From NCBI GenBank assembly GCA_002455915.1, contig DKLU01000080.1, forward strand, positions 1 to 5,824: DNA of 5,824 nt, in the 5' to 3' direction. Below are positions 1 through 5,824 of this stretch, piece by piece. The stretch is from Chryseobacterium sp. UBA6632 (GTDB lineage: Bacteria > Bacteroidota > Bacteroidia > Flavobacteriales > Weeksellaceae). The notes below the pieces were generated by a model. That model worked only from the letters and a program-made list of their open reading frames with translations, did not search any database and was not told the DNA's origin. The position numbers were made by a program, and so were the translations under genes. Every line of letters starts with the position of its first letter. The stretch's first letter is position 1.

Positions 1-937
1 CTTCAGGCTCTTTTTTGTCTTTTGGATTGGCATCCTGAGCCGGAAGATAAAGATTCGCATTAACATCTGCTCCGGAAAGTACTACATTACCAATATTGTA
101 AGCATTGTTTTCCAGATCAAGTTTATTGACTTTCGTGCTTAGTTCTTTAAATAAAACTTTAGCAAAAGTTTTGGTATTATCATCACTGTAATCGATATCG
201 AAATTGGTCAGTTTTATTCCTCTTAAACCAATCTGCATAGGCTTTTGATTATTAAGAGAATCTACTTTTTTCTCAACTTTCTTAGAAACTTCTTTTACAA
301 GATCCTGTTTCAGTTTTAGTTTTAATCCGTCAAGATTAATATCATTTACAGCGTATTTATTATTGGTAAGATCAAATGTTTTTACCCTCGTATCAAAAGA
401 TTTAAAGTAAAGTTTAATATCATTTTTAGACTGTTGATCGTTGAAAGTAACGCCAATATCTTTTAAATTTATTTTATCTAAAGAAATAATGAATGGTTTC
501 GACGGGCTTTCTTCTTTATCACTCGTAGCAAAAGCATTGATGATGTAATCGAAATTGAATTTTCCGTCTGGTTTTCTTACCACATTGGCTCTCGTTCCCT
601 CAAGATCTACCGAAGTAATATCTGCTGTGGAATTGAGAAGTTTAAGCATATTCAAGCCAACATCCAGTTTTTTTACTGCCAAAAGTGTATCAACATCCTG
701 CCCCTTTAAATACAAATTTTCCATAACAAGACTGTTTGGAAACCCAATGTAAACCCTTTCTAAGCTTACTTTTGTTTTTATTTTCTTTTCGAGATAGACG
801 ACCAGTTTGTCTTTTATGAAGTTCTGAACTGCCGGAAGTCGCAAACTGAAGATAAGCAGGGTAAGAAAAACCAATATAGAAATAATGGTAATTATTGTTC
901 GCTTAAGGAATTTTTTAGTGTTAAATTTTCGTTTCAA
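1..937 (-). CDS. tamB: TamB-like translocation/assembly module protein, N-terminal part (runs off left edge)
   Basis: The visible 312 residues have a short basic N-terminus (KRKFNTKKFLKR), one hydrophobic segment at about residues 14-32 that should anchor it in the inner membrane, and then the pattern LPAVQNFIKDKL followed by ERVYIGFPNSLVMENLYLKG. This is the usual opening of Bacteroidota TamB/AsmA-superfamily proteins. The rest alternates short beta-strand-like stretches (for example VDLEGTRANVVRKPDGKFNF), as expected for the periplasmic beta-groove. In this family the protein spans the periplasm, works with a TamA/BamA-type outer-membrane partner, and is implicated in outer-membrane protein insertion or lipid transport. 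Full-length homologues usually exceed 1,000 residues, so most of the gene lies outside the window. The frame is closed upstream by a stop at 950-952. The only start-like codon before the membrane helix is TTG at 937-935, and the first in-frame ATG (near 725) would delete the anchor. A smaller AsmA-family protein is the main alternative. Confidence 0.77.
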   Translation of the reverse strand, partial: MKRKFNTKKFLKRTIITIISILVFLTLLIFSLRLPAVQNFIKDKLVVYLEKKIKTKVSLERVYIGFPNSLVMENLYLKGQDVDTLLAVKKLDVGLNMLKLLNSTADITSVDLEGTRANVVRKPDGKFNFDYIINAFATSDKEESPSKPFIISLDKINLKDIGVTFNDQQSKNDIKLYFKSFDTRVKTFDLTNNKYAVNDINLDGLKLKLKQDLVKEVSKKVEKKVDSLNNQKPMQIGLRGIKLTNFDIDYSDDNTKTFAKVLFKELSTKVNKLDLENNAYNIGNVVLSGADVNANLYLPAQDANPKDKKEPE

Positions 938-955
938 ATGTGGATGGGTTTAAAA

Positions 956-963
956 CAAAGATA
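956..963 (-). promoter_or_regulatory. Candidate -7 promoter box for the tamB-like gene
   Basis: The minus strand reads TATCTTTG here, an exact match to the Bacteroidota -7 consensus TAnnTTTG, ending 18 nt before the proposed TTG start at 937. That would give a very short 5' leader. I see no clear -33 TTG at the usual distance, so this is a one-box match only. Confidence 0.4.
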
Positions 964-1021
964 ATAAATCATTTGAGAAAAATATGTTAATTAATTGTTG
1001 TGGTACCCTTTTGCTATACAA

Positions 1022-1108
1022 AAATCCTGCCTCGGCTGCCTATTATGGAATTTAGTTTAGTTAGTCGTCAAGTGAATTAGTTGATATAAACAACCAAGGC
1101 GCGGATTT
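1022..1108. repeat. Imperfect inverted repeat with 58-nt centre, function unknown
   Basis: The left arm AAATCCTGCCTCGG (1022-1035) can pair with the right arm CCAAGGCGCGGATTT (1094-1108). There are 6 pairs (AAATCC/GGATTT), a small internal loop, 3 more pairs (GCC/GGC), a T-A pair, one mismatch and 2 G-C pairs. Flanking bases (ACAAA on the left, TTTGT on the right) extend the resemblance. The centre is AT-rich and includes a TTTAGTTTAGTTAG run. The arms are much more GC-rich than the surrounding DNA. It could be a structured RNA, a remnant of a small non-autonomous mobile element, or a dispersed intergenic repeat. The sequence does not decide between these. Confidence 0.4.
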
Positions 1109-1117
1109 GTAGTTTTT

Positions 1118-1207
1118 AAAAAAAGCCCCCTTTTGTGTTGATTTTCTGTTGTATGAAAAGGTTTAGCAAAAATGAAAATTCAAAATGTTAGTATTAAAAG
1201 GGGGCTT
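1118..1207 (-). terminator. Probable intrinsic terminator of the ccoNO-ccoP operon, long loop
   Basis: Read on the minus strand, AAGCCCCCTTTT (1207-1196) and AAAAGGGGGCTT (1134-1123) form a perfect 12-bp inverted repeat, and seven T (1124-1118) follow the GC-rich arm. It begins 39 nt after the ccoP stop codon and faces the right way to end that transcript. The plus-strand orientation has no T-run after the stem, so it is not symmetric. The loop of 61 nt is unusually long for an intrinsic terminator. It contains a weak internal hairpin (TTTTC at 1142-1146 with GAAAA at 1155-1159). Confidence 0.65.
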
Positions 1208-1246
1208 GGCATGGTTTATATGTTAGGTAATAAATTTTTTTATTTT

Positions 1247-2134
1247 TTAATTATTTCCGTTTTCCCACGTTACTTTTTCGCCTTGTGGAGCAGCGCCGCC
1301 CTGAGCTTGGGTAATTGGGGCGGTTTCCTGGTTGATATGGTAAACATACGCGGCAATTTTTTCGGCATCTCTTCCTGTAATGGTTCCTTCTTTAATGAAA
1401 GGTCGCATGGTTGGATTGTTTGGCGAACCGTTTTCCAGCATCCAGAATACATTTTTGAAAAGGCTTTTTTCTTTGATATTAATCCAATGTGTATCTGTAA
1501 GGTTTGGCCCGATTCCTCCTTTGCCGCCGTCTCCGTGGCATGTTACACAATTGGTTTTAAACAGTTCCTGACCTTCTGCAATATTATCGGCACTGTATTT
1601 CGCAGATTCCAGATTGATTTGTGGAGCTGTTTTTTCATAATCTTCAATGGACGCCAGCATTTTCTTTGTTTCTACCGTTAATTCTGCTTCGGGATGGGCG
1701 TAATCTGTGAAGGCAAACGCCGTAAGATATACCGCACAGAAGATACATCCGAAGTAAAATAAACCAATCCACCATTTTGGAAGCGAGTTGTCAAGCTCTG
1801 TGATTCCATCAAATCCATGATCAATAAGAATATCTTTTTCTTCTGTCGCCGACTGTTTTTTGAAAGCAGAATTCCAAAGCTTCAGATAATAAGGCGTATT
1901 TTTTTCTTCTAAAAATTTAACTTTTTCTTCATCTGATAATTTTTTGAAGCTTTCATTTTCAACCAGATCTCCAATGGAGTTCATGATGAATAAAAGAATA
2001 ATCGTTATCAGAATCAATCCCCAGAAAAAGGGTGATGAAAAATAGGCGGTATCTTGTGCAAACATTTCGAAGGCAAGAATGGTTAAACCTATCGTTACAG
2101 CGATATGTACTGATATTGGGGTTCTCGTTTTCAT
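1247..2134 (-). CDS. ccoP: cbb3-type cytochrome c oxidase subunit III, CcoP (one-haem Bacteroidota form)
   Basis: This is the membrane-anchored cytochrome c subunit that passes electrons towards CcoO and the CcoN active site. Counting from the ATG (295 residues), it has two N-terminal membrane helices (about 10-27 and 34-53) and a charged cytoplasmic linker. The FixP/CcoP N-terminal signature follows (HGFDGITELDNSLPKWW, 106-122), running into a third helix (about 121-143), and then a periplasmic cytochrome c domain. The haem c site is CVTCH at 196-200, followed by GGIGPNLTD, with Met243 the likely axial ligand. Only one CXXCH is present, whereas proteobacterial CcoP has two; the one-haem form with added N-terminal helices is familiar in Bacteroidota. 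The tail is rich in Gln, Ala and Gly. A TTG start nine bases upstream (2143) is possible, but the ATG at 2134 is preferred. The gene follows ccoNO after about 15 nt, so co-transcription is expected. Confidence 0.95.
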   Translation of the reverse strand: MKTRTPISVHIAVTIGLTILAFEMFAQDTAYFSSPFFWGLILITIILLFIMNSIGDLVENESFKKLSDEEKVKFLEEKNTPYYLKLWNSAFKKQSATEEKDILIDHGFDGITELDNSLPKWWIGLFYFGCIFCAVYLTAFAFTDYAHPEAELTVETKKMLASIEDYEKTAPQINLESAKYSADNIAEGQELFKTNCVTCHGDGGKGGIGPNLTDTHWINIKEKSLFKNVFWMLENGSPNNPTMRPFIKEGTITGRDAEKIAAYVYHINQETAPITQAQGGAAPQGEKVTWENGNN

Positions 2135-2149
2135 TGTATTCAATTTTAA

Positions 2150-4429
2150 TTAATCAGCGCTTGCAGTCTGAATCTGAGTGGTTTTAATATCTGTTCCCAA
2201 TCTTTGCAGATAGGCGATCATCGCAACAATTTCTCTCTGCTCAAGCGGAACATAAGATGCTCCTTTTGCTGATCTGTCTTTTTCTACCTGATCTTTTACA
2301 TCTGAAGCTTCGGCATAAATTCTTTTCACAATGGCTTTCGACTGATTGTCTGCCCATGCATTAGCGGAATCAATTTCTGCTTTTGAATACGGAACATCAA
2401 AATAGTTTTTCATCAATTTCATTTTGTTGACCATCTGTGTTCTGTCTAGTTTATTGGAAATCAACCAAGGGAAACGTGGCATAATAGATCCTGCAGAGGT
2501 AATTCTCGGGTTATACATGTGCTTGAAGTGCCATGAATCTGGGCTTCTTCCTCCTTCTCTATGTAAATCGGGTCCGGTTCTTTTAGATCCCCATAAAAAC
2601 GGTCTGTCGTAAATGAATTCTCCTGCTTTAGAATATTGCCCGTTTTTACCTTCAAATCTTACAATTTCATCACGGAATGGTCGGATCATTTGGGAATGGC
2701 AGGAGTTACAGCCTTCTCTTATGTATAAATCTCTTCCTTCCAATTCCAAAGGTGAATACGGTTTTACTGCCGTAATGGTCGGAACACTTTGTTTTAACGT
2801 TAATGTGGGAATAATTTCCACAATACCTCCGATAGCAATGGTAACGAACGCTAATATGGCTAATAATTTAGGTGTTCTTTCTAACCAAAGGTGTACGCCT
2901 TCGCCTTCTTTTCTTGCCGTTCCAATGTTTGCCAGTGCCGGAGCTTCTGCCGGAACATCTTTTTGGAATGAACCTTGCCTGATGGTTTTAAAGACATTCA
3001 CCACCATTAAAATAGCTCCCAAAAGATAAAATAGACCTCCCAAAAATCTCATCTTAAAATATGGAATAATTGCAGTTACGGTATCCAGCCAGTTTTTCCA
3101 CAATAAAGTTCCGTCTGGGTTGAATTGTTTCCACATTAATCCTTGGGTGAATCCTGAAATATACATAGGCACAGCATAGAACATAATTCCTAAAGTTCCC
3201 AGCCAGAAATGCCAGTTTGCTAATTTTTTAGACCAAAGTTCAGTTCTCCACATCACAGGGATTAAATAATACACCACTCCAAATGCCATGAAACCATTCC
3301 AGCCAAGGGCTCCCAAGTGTACGTGACCGATTACCCAGTCGGTATAGTGTCCGATTTTATTTAAAGATTTTGTCGCCAAAAGTGGTCCTTCAAAAGTTGC
3401 CATTCCGTAACAGGTTACCGCAACAACGAAGAATTTTAGAATTGGATTTTCTCTTACTTTGTCCCAGGCACCTCTTAATGTTAAAAGTCCGTTCAACATT
3501 CCTCCCCAAGATGGGGCAATCAGCATGATAGAAAAACCTGTTCCTACCGCTTGAGCCCAAGCCGGAAGCGCCGTATATTGTAAATGATGCGGACCAGCCC
3601 AAAGGTAAACGAAGATCAACGACCAAAAGTGAATAATGGATAATTTATATGAAAATACAGGTCTGTTGGCTGCTTTTGGTAAAAAATAATACATCAAACC
3701 AAGAACCGGAGTTGTCAATACAAACGCTACTGCATTGTGACCATACCACCATTGTACCAAGGCGTCTTTCGCACCTGCATAAACCGAATAAGATTTCCAG
3801 CTTGTGAATGATAAAGGAACTTCAAGATTATTAAAAATATGAAGCATTGCTACAGCCAGCCACGTTCCGATGTAGAACCAAATGGCAACATAAAGATGTC
3901 TTACTCTTCTTTTAGCAATTGTTCCGAACATATTGATCCCGAAAATGACCCAAGAAACGGTAATTAAAATATCAATCGGCCATTCATGTTCTGCATATTC
4001 TTTTGAGGTGTTGATTCCCATTAAAAATGTTATCACCACAGAAATAATCATAATTTGCCATGTCCAGAAGTGGATCCACGAAAGGGTATCGCTGTACATT
4101 CTCGTTTTCAGCAATCTTTGCATACTGTAATACGCGCCACAGAAAAAGGAATTACAGACAAACGCAAAAATCACCGCACTCGTATGCAACATTCTGATCC
4201 TTCCGAAACCTAAGGCTCCTTGTGTATTAATCAGTCCCTGAATGTTTCCGGATGCTAAACTCTTAATTGTCGTATCATCCGTTCCGAATAAAAATTCAGG
4301 AAGTTCAGGATAAAAAAGCATCAGTGCAGCGGTAAGACCGAGTAAAAAACCGACCAAACCAAATGCGATTGTAGCATAGAGGAATGCTCTGACAATAGTA
4401 TTGTCATAATTAAATTGTTGCGTCTCCAT
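2150..4429 (-). CDS. ccoNO: cbb3-type cytochrome c oxidase fused subunits I and II, CcoN-CcoO
   Basis: This 759-residue protein joins the catalytic subunit CcoN (about 1-485) to the mono-haem cytochrome c subunit CcoO (about 515-750), a fusion common in Bacteroidota. It reduces O2 to water and pumps protons across the inner membrane. CcoN has about 12 membrane helices. Visible ligands are His82 and His371 for low-spin haem b, His369 for haem b3, and His231, His281 and His282 for CuB. Tyr275 fits the tyrosine that is cross-linked to a CuB histidine in this family, and Glu347 the conserved active-site glutamate. A linker (485-515) leads to the CcoO anchor helix (about 519-540), haem c site CNSCH (574-578), SQMIRPF, GPDLHREGGR and the axial Met650 in IMPRFPW. 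No key residue is missing. The ATG at 4429 gives a normal N-terminus just before helix 1. The gene leads a two-gene operon with ccoP; ccoQ is absent between them. Confidence 0.97.
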   Translation of the reverse strand: METQQFNYDNTIVRAFLYATIAFGLVGFLLGLTAALMLFYPELPEFLFGTDDTTIKSLASGNIQGLINTQGALGFGRIRMLHTSAVIFAFVCNSFFCGAYYSMQRLLKTRMYSDTLSWIHFWTWQIMIISVVITFLMGINTSKEYAEHEWPIDILITVSWVIFGINMFGTIAKRRVRHLYVAIWFYIGTWLAVAMLHIFNNLEVPLSFTSWKSYSVYAGAKDALVQWWYGHNAVAFVLTTPVLGLMYYFLPKAANRPVFSYKLSIIHFWSLIFVYLWAGPHHLQYTALPAWAQAVGTGFSIMLIAPSWGGMLNGLLTLRGAWDKVRENPILKFFVVAVTCYGMATFEGPLLATKSLNKIGHYTDWVIGHVHLGALGWNGFMAFGVVYYLIPVMWRTELWSKKLANWHFWLGTLGIMFYAVPMYISGFTQGLMWKQFNPDGTLLWKNWLDTVTAIIPYFKMRFLGGLFYLLGAILMVVNVFKTIRQGSFQKDVPAEAPALANIGTARKEGEGVHLWLERTPKLLAILAFVTIAIGGIVEIIPTLTLKQSVPTITAVKPYSPLELEGRDLYIREGCNSCHSQMIRPFRDEIVRFEGKNGQYSKAGEFIYDRPFLWGSKRTGPDLHREGGRSPDSWHFKHMYNPRITSAGSIMPRFPWLISNKLDRTQMVNKMKLMKNYFDVPYSKAEIDSANAWADNQSKAIVKRIYAEASDVKDQVEKDRSAKGASYVPLEQREIVAMIAYLQRLGTDIKTTQIQTASAD

Positions 4430-4545
4430 AATTCCAATTGTATTGTACTGAAGAAATATTTTCCTTTAAAACAGAAGTTTTTGAATAATTTTTAAACTTA
4501 AATTTTAATTAAAAATAAATATCATGTAGCGTAATAATGTTTTGC

Positions 4546-4566
4546 CAAAGGTATTCACTAACTTTG
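4546..4566. promoter_or_regulatory. Divergent -7-like boxes forming a 21-bp near-palindrome
   Basis: The minus strand reads TACCTTTG (4553-4546) and the plus strand reads TAACTTTG (4559-4566). Both match the Bacteroidota -7 consensus TAnnTTTG, face outward and are five bases apart. Together they make a near-palindrome with 7 of 8 arm positions matching. They would serve ccoNO (about 110-nt leader) and the HTH gene (about 50-nt leader). Neither has a convincing -33 element: on the plus side TTTG at 4541-4544 is only 14 nt from the box. The same symmetry could be an operator for a dimeric regulator. The rest of the 4430-4622 gap is AT-rich, with no other clear site. Confidence 0.4.
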
Positions 4567-4622
4567 TGTAAGTCTAATAGATATACTTCTAAAATATACC
4601 AAAAACCACTAAAATAAACACA

Positions 4623-4916
4623 ATGAAAATATGCAGTCAAAATATTAGGAAAATCAGAAGAAATAAGGATTTTACCCAAGAATATATGGCTTTTGAGATG
4701 GGAATTTCGCAAAAAGCATATTCTGATATAGAAAACTCAAAAGTGAAAATCAACCTTGAAATTTTAACTAAAATTTCAAATATTCTGGAAATTAAACCTT
4801 CGGAAATTTGCAGTATTTCTCACAAATGCGGCGTGAACGATTTTGAGGAAAAATATAATGATTTGCTGAACTATATGAAACAGAATAATATTTCGATTCC
4901 GGATCAGTTTGCTTAA
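4623..4916 (+). CDS. Small Cro/C1-type helix-turn-helix transcriptional regulator
   Basis: The 97-residue product carries an HTH_3/XRE-type DNA-binding domain over about residues 6-62. Helix 1 is NIRKIRRNK, the turn region is FTQEYMAFEMGIS (17-29), the recognition helix is QKAYSDIENSK (30-40), and the closing helices are LEILTKISNILEI and the PSEIC segment. A short tail of about 30 residues (DFEEKYNDLLNYMKQ) may form a helix for dimerisation; there is no ligand or peptidase domain. Three cysteines are present (4, 63, 69), two of them in CSISHKC at 63-69. The ATG is preceded by an A-rich stretch without a Shine-Dalgarno sequence, as is usual in this phylum. The gene is divergent from ccoNO with 193 bp between starts. 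It could repress itself or act on the oxidase operon, but its target is unknown. It is more AT-rich than its neighbours, which may hint at an accessory origin. Confidence 0.88.
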   Translation: MKICSQNIRKIRRNKDFTQEYMAFEMGISQKAYSDIENSKVKINLEILTKISNILEIKPSEICSISHKCGVNDFEEKYNDLLNYMKQNNISIPDQFA

Positions 4917-4978
4917 AAATATATTGTCGTTTTCACTGTTGTTTGTTGTTTCCTTTTCATTATCCACTTTCAATTAGC

Positions 4979-5006
4979 TTGCAGAGGGAAAGTTTTTATA
5001 TATTTA
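4979..5006 (+). promoter_or_regulatory. Candidate promoter of the amino acid permease gene
   Basis: A TTG at 4979-4981 lies 17 nt upstream of TATATTTA (4999-5006). This matches the Bacteroidota promoter layout of a -33 TTG and -7 TAnnTTTG, with one mismatch in the last position. The start codon at 5025 follows after 18 nt, giving a short leader. I see no strong hairpin terminator for the HTH gene in 4917-4978, so read-through from upstream is also possible. Confidence 0.4.
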
Positions 5007-5024
5007 GGGGCAATATTTTAATCT

Positions 5025-5824
5025 ATGAGCAACGAGAAGAAAGAGAACGAAAATGATTCTCTGGTTAGGGGACTCACCAACCGACATATTCAGTTAATTG
5101 CCCTTGGTGGAGCTATCGGTACAGGGCTTTTCTTAGGAATTGGTCCTGCAGCAGTTTTGGCTGGTCCGTCTGTAATTTTAGGCTATGCGCTTGCCGGTAT
5201 TATTGCCTTTTTTATCATGCGTCAGCTTGGTGAGATGGTAGTTCAGGAGCCGGTTTCGGGGAGTTTTAGTTATTTTGCCTATAAATATTGGGGCAATTTT
5301 CCGGGGTTTGCATCGGGTTGGAACTATTGGATTCTTTATATTCTCGTAAGTATGGCGGAGCTCACCGCTATTGGCCATTATATTCATTTTTGGTGGCCGG
5401 AAATTCCGCTCTGGGTTTCCAGTTTATTCTTTTTTATTGTAATTAATGCGCTTAATCTTGCTTCAGTAAAAGTATATGGTGAAACCGAATTTTGGTTTTC
5501 TATTATCAAGGTTGTGGCAATTATTGCAATGATTGTTTTTGGTATTTATTTATTGATAAGCGGAACTGGAGGCGAAAAAGCAAGTATTTCCAACTTATGG
5601 AATGACGGCGGGTTTTTCCCAAAAGGCTTCTTCAATAAAGGAGAAGGTGGATATTCGGGATTATTTTCTGCAATGGCCATGATTATGTTCTCCTTCGGAG
5701 GTTTAGAATTGATCGGAATTACCGCAGCAGAAGCCAAAAATCCTGAAAAAACGATTCCAAAAGCAACCAATCAGGTCATCTACAGAATTTTGATTTTCTA
5801 TGTGGGAGCATTGGTAATTTTATT
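5025..5824 (+). CDS. Amino acid permease, AAT/APC family, N-terminal part (runs off right edge)
   Basis: The open frame starts at ATG 5025 and continues to the window end, giving 266 residues of a protein that in this family is usually about 450-500 long. It should be an inner-membrane, proton-coupled amino acid importer. After a charged, hydrophilic N-terminus (MSNEKKENENDSLVRGL) comes the family signature: RHIQLIALGGAIGTGLFLG in helix 1, then GPSVILGYALAG and FFIMRQLGEM in helix 2. Further matches are GWNYWILYILVSMAELTA in helix 3 and YGETEFWFSIIKVVAI at helix 5. About seven helices are visible, the sixth around FSAMAMIMFSFGGLELIGIT, followed by the conserved loop AAEAKNPEKTIPKA. The pattern resembles the AroP, PheP, ProY, GabP and CycA group, but the substrate cannot be assigned. 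No Shine-Dalgarno sequence is seen. It follows the HTH gene by 108 nt on the same strand; whether that regulator controls it is unknown. Confidence 0.93.
   Translation, partial: MSNEKKENENDSLVRGLTNRHIQLIALGGAIGTGLFLGIGPAAVLAGPSVILGYALAGIIAFFIMRQLGEMVVQEPVSGSFSYFAYKYWGNFPGFASGWNYWILYILVSMAELTAIGHYIHFWWPEIPLWVSSLFFFIVINALNLASVKVYGETEFWFSIIKVVAIIAMIVFGIYLLISGTGGEKASISNLWNDGGFFPKGFFNKGEGGYSGLFSAMAMIMFSFGGLELIGITAAEAKNPEKTIPKATNQVIYRILIFYVGALVIL

Larger units (their letters stand above)
938..1246. other. Non-coding region between tamB-like gene and ccoP
   Basis: This stretch of about 309 bases lies between the start of the tamB-like gene and the stop of ccoP, both on the minus strand. I see no credible gene in it: a plus-strand reading frame that begins at 1172 continues antisense through ccoP and has no family-like sequence. 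It holds a candidate -7 box for tamB (956-963), an imperfect inverted repeat (1022-1108) and the probable terminator of the oxidase operon (1118-1207). Confidence 0.7.

Noticed and set aside
1123..1207. A small mobile element (MITE) bounded by the 12-bp inverted repeat
   Set aside because: No flanking target-site duplication is visible, and the T-tract and position after ccoP fit a terminator better.
1172..1681. 169-residue plus-strand open frame antisense to ccoP
   Set aside because: It overlaps the well-supported ccoP on the opposite strand, its sequence resembles no family, and its start region overlaps the terminator stem.
2135..2143. TTG start for ccoP, adding three residues
   Set aside because: An ATG lies three codons downstream at 2134 with a better gap from the ccoNO stop. 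The difference does not affect function.
2613..3029. 138-residue plus-strand open frame inside ccoNO
   Set aside because: It is antisense to the CcoO part of a gene with clear motifs throughout and has no promoter or family signal of its own.
4509..4712. 67-residue minus-strand open frame upstream of ccoNO
   Set aside because: It overlaps the start of the HTH gene on the other strand, has no recognisable domain, and lies in AT-rich DNA where such frames arise by chance. It does not resemble ccoS.
5178..5770. Two minus-strand open frames within the permease region (5178-5387 and 5546-5770)
   Set aside because: Both are antisense to the permease frame, which shows continuous family motifs.
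1..5824. CRISPR array, tRNA or rRNA genes, transposases or defence genes
   Set aside because: No regularly spaced repeats, tRNA-like cloverleaf or protein motifs of these kinds were seen on either strand.

Overview
The window looks like chromosomal DNA from a low-GC member of the Bacteroidota, most likely a flavobacterium of the Chryseobacterium/Flavobacterium type. The evidence is the fused CcoN-CcoO oxidase subunit, a one-haem CcoP with extra N-terminal membrane helices, a Bacteroidota-style TamB N-terminus, start sites without clear Shine-Dalgarno sequences, and several matches to the Bacteroidota -7 promoter consensus TAnnTTTG. The genus assignment is an inference.

Layout. Positions 1-937 (minus strand) hold the N-terminal 312 residues of a TamB/AsmA-like envelope protein that runs off the left edge and appears to start at TTG. 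Positions 938-1246 are non-coding and contain two inverted-repeat structures. One is an imperfect pair of arms of unknown function (1022-1108). The other is a perfect 12-bp stem with a long loop and a T-tract (1118-1207), which reads as the terminator of the oxidase operon. Positions 1247-4429 (minus strand) are a two-gene cbb3 cytochrome c oxidase operon, ccoNO then ccoP, separated by about 15 nt. Positions 4430-4622 form a divergent intergenic region with a 21-bp near-palindrome made of two outward-facing -7-like boxes. Positions 4623-4916 (plus strand) encode a small Cro/C1-type HTH protein. Positions 5025-5824 (plus strand) encode the N-terminal 266 residues of an amino acid permease of the AAT/APC family that runs off the right edge.

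Function. CcoNO and CcoP together form the structural core of a high-affinity terminal oxidase that takes electrons from the quinol/cytochrome c branch, reduces O2 to water and pumps protons, usually at low oxygen. All ligands for haem b, haem b3, CuB and the two c-type haems are visible, so the enzyme looks functional. No ccoQ, ccoS, ccoG, ccoH or ccoI lies in the window, so assembly factors must be encoded elsewhere. The HTH gene is divergent from ccoNO and could regulate it, but the sequence does not prove this. TamB and the permease look like unrelated neighbours. I found no CRISPR array, tRNA, rRNA, transposase or clearly new defence or biosynthetic system. The most noteworthy items are non-coding: the long-loop terminator, the unexplained inverted repeat and the divergent near-palindrome.
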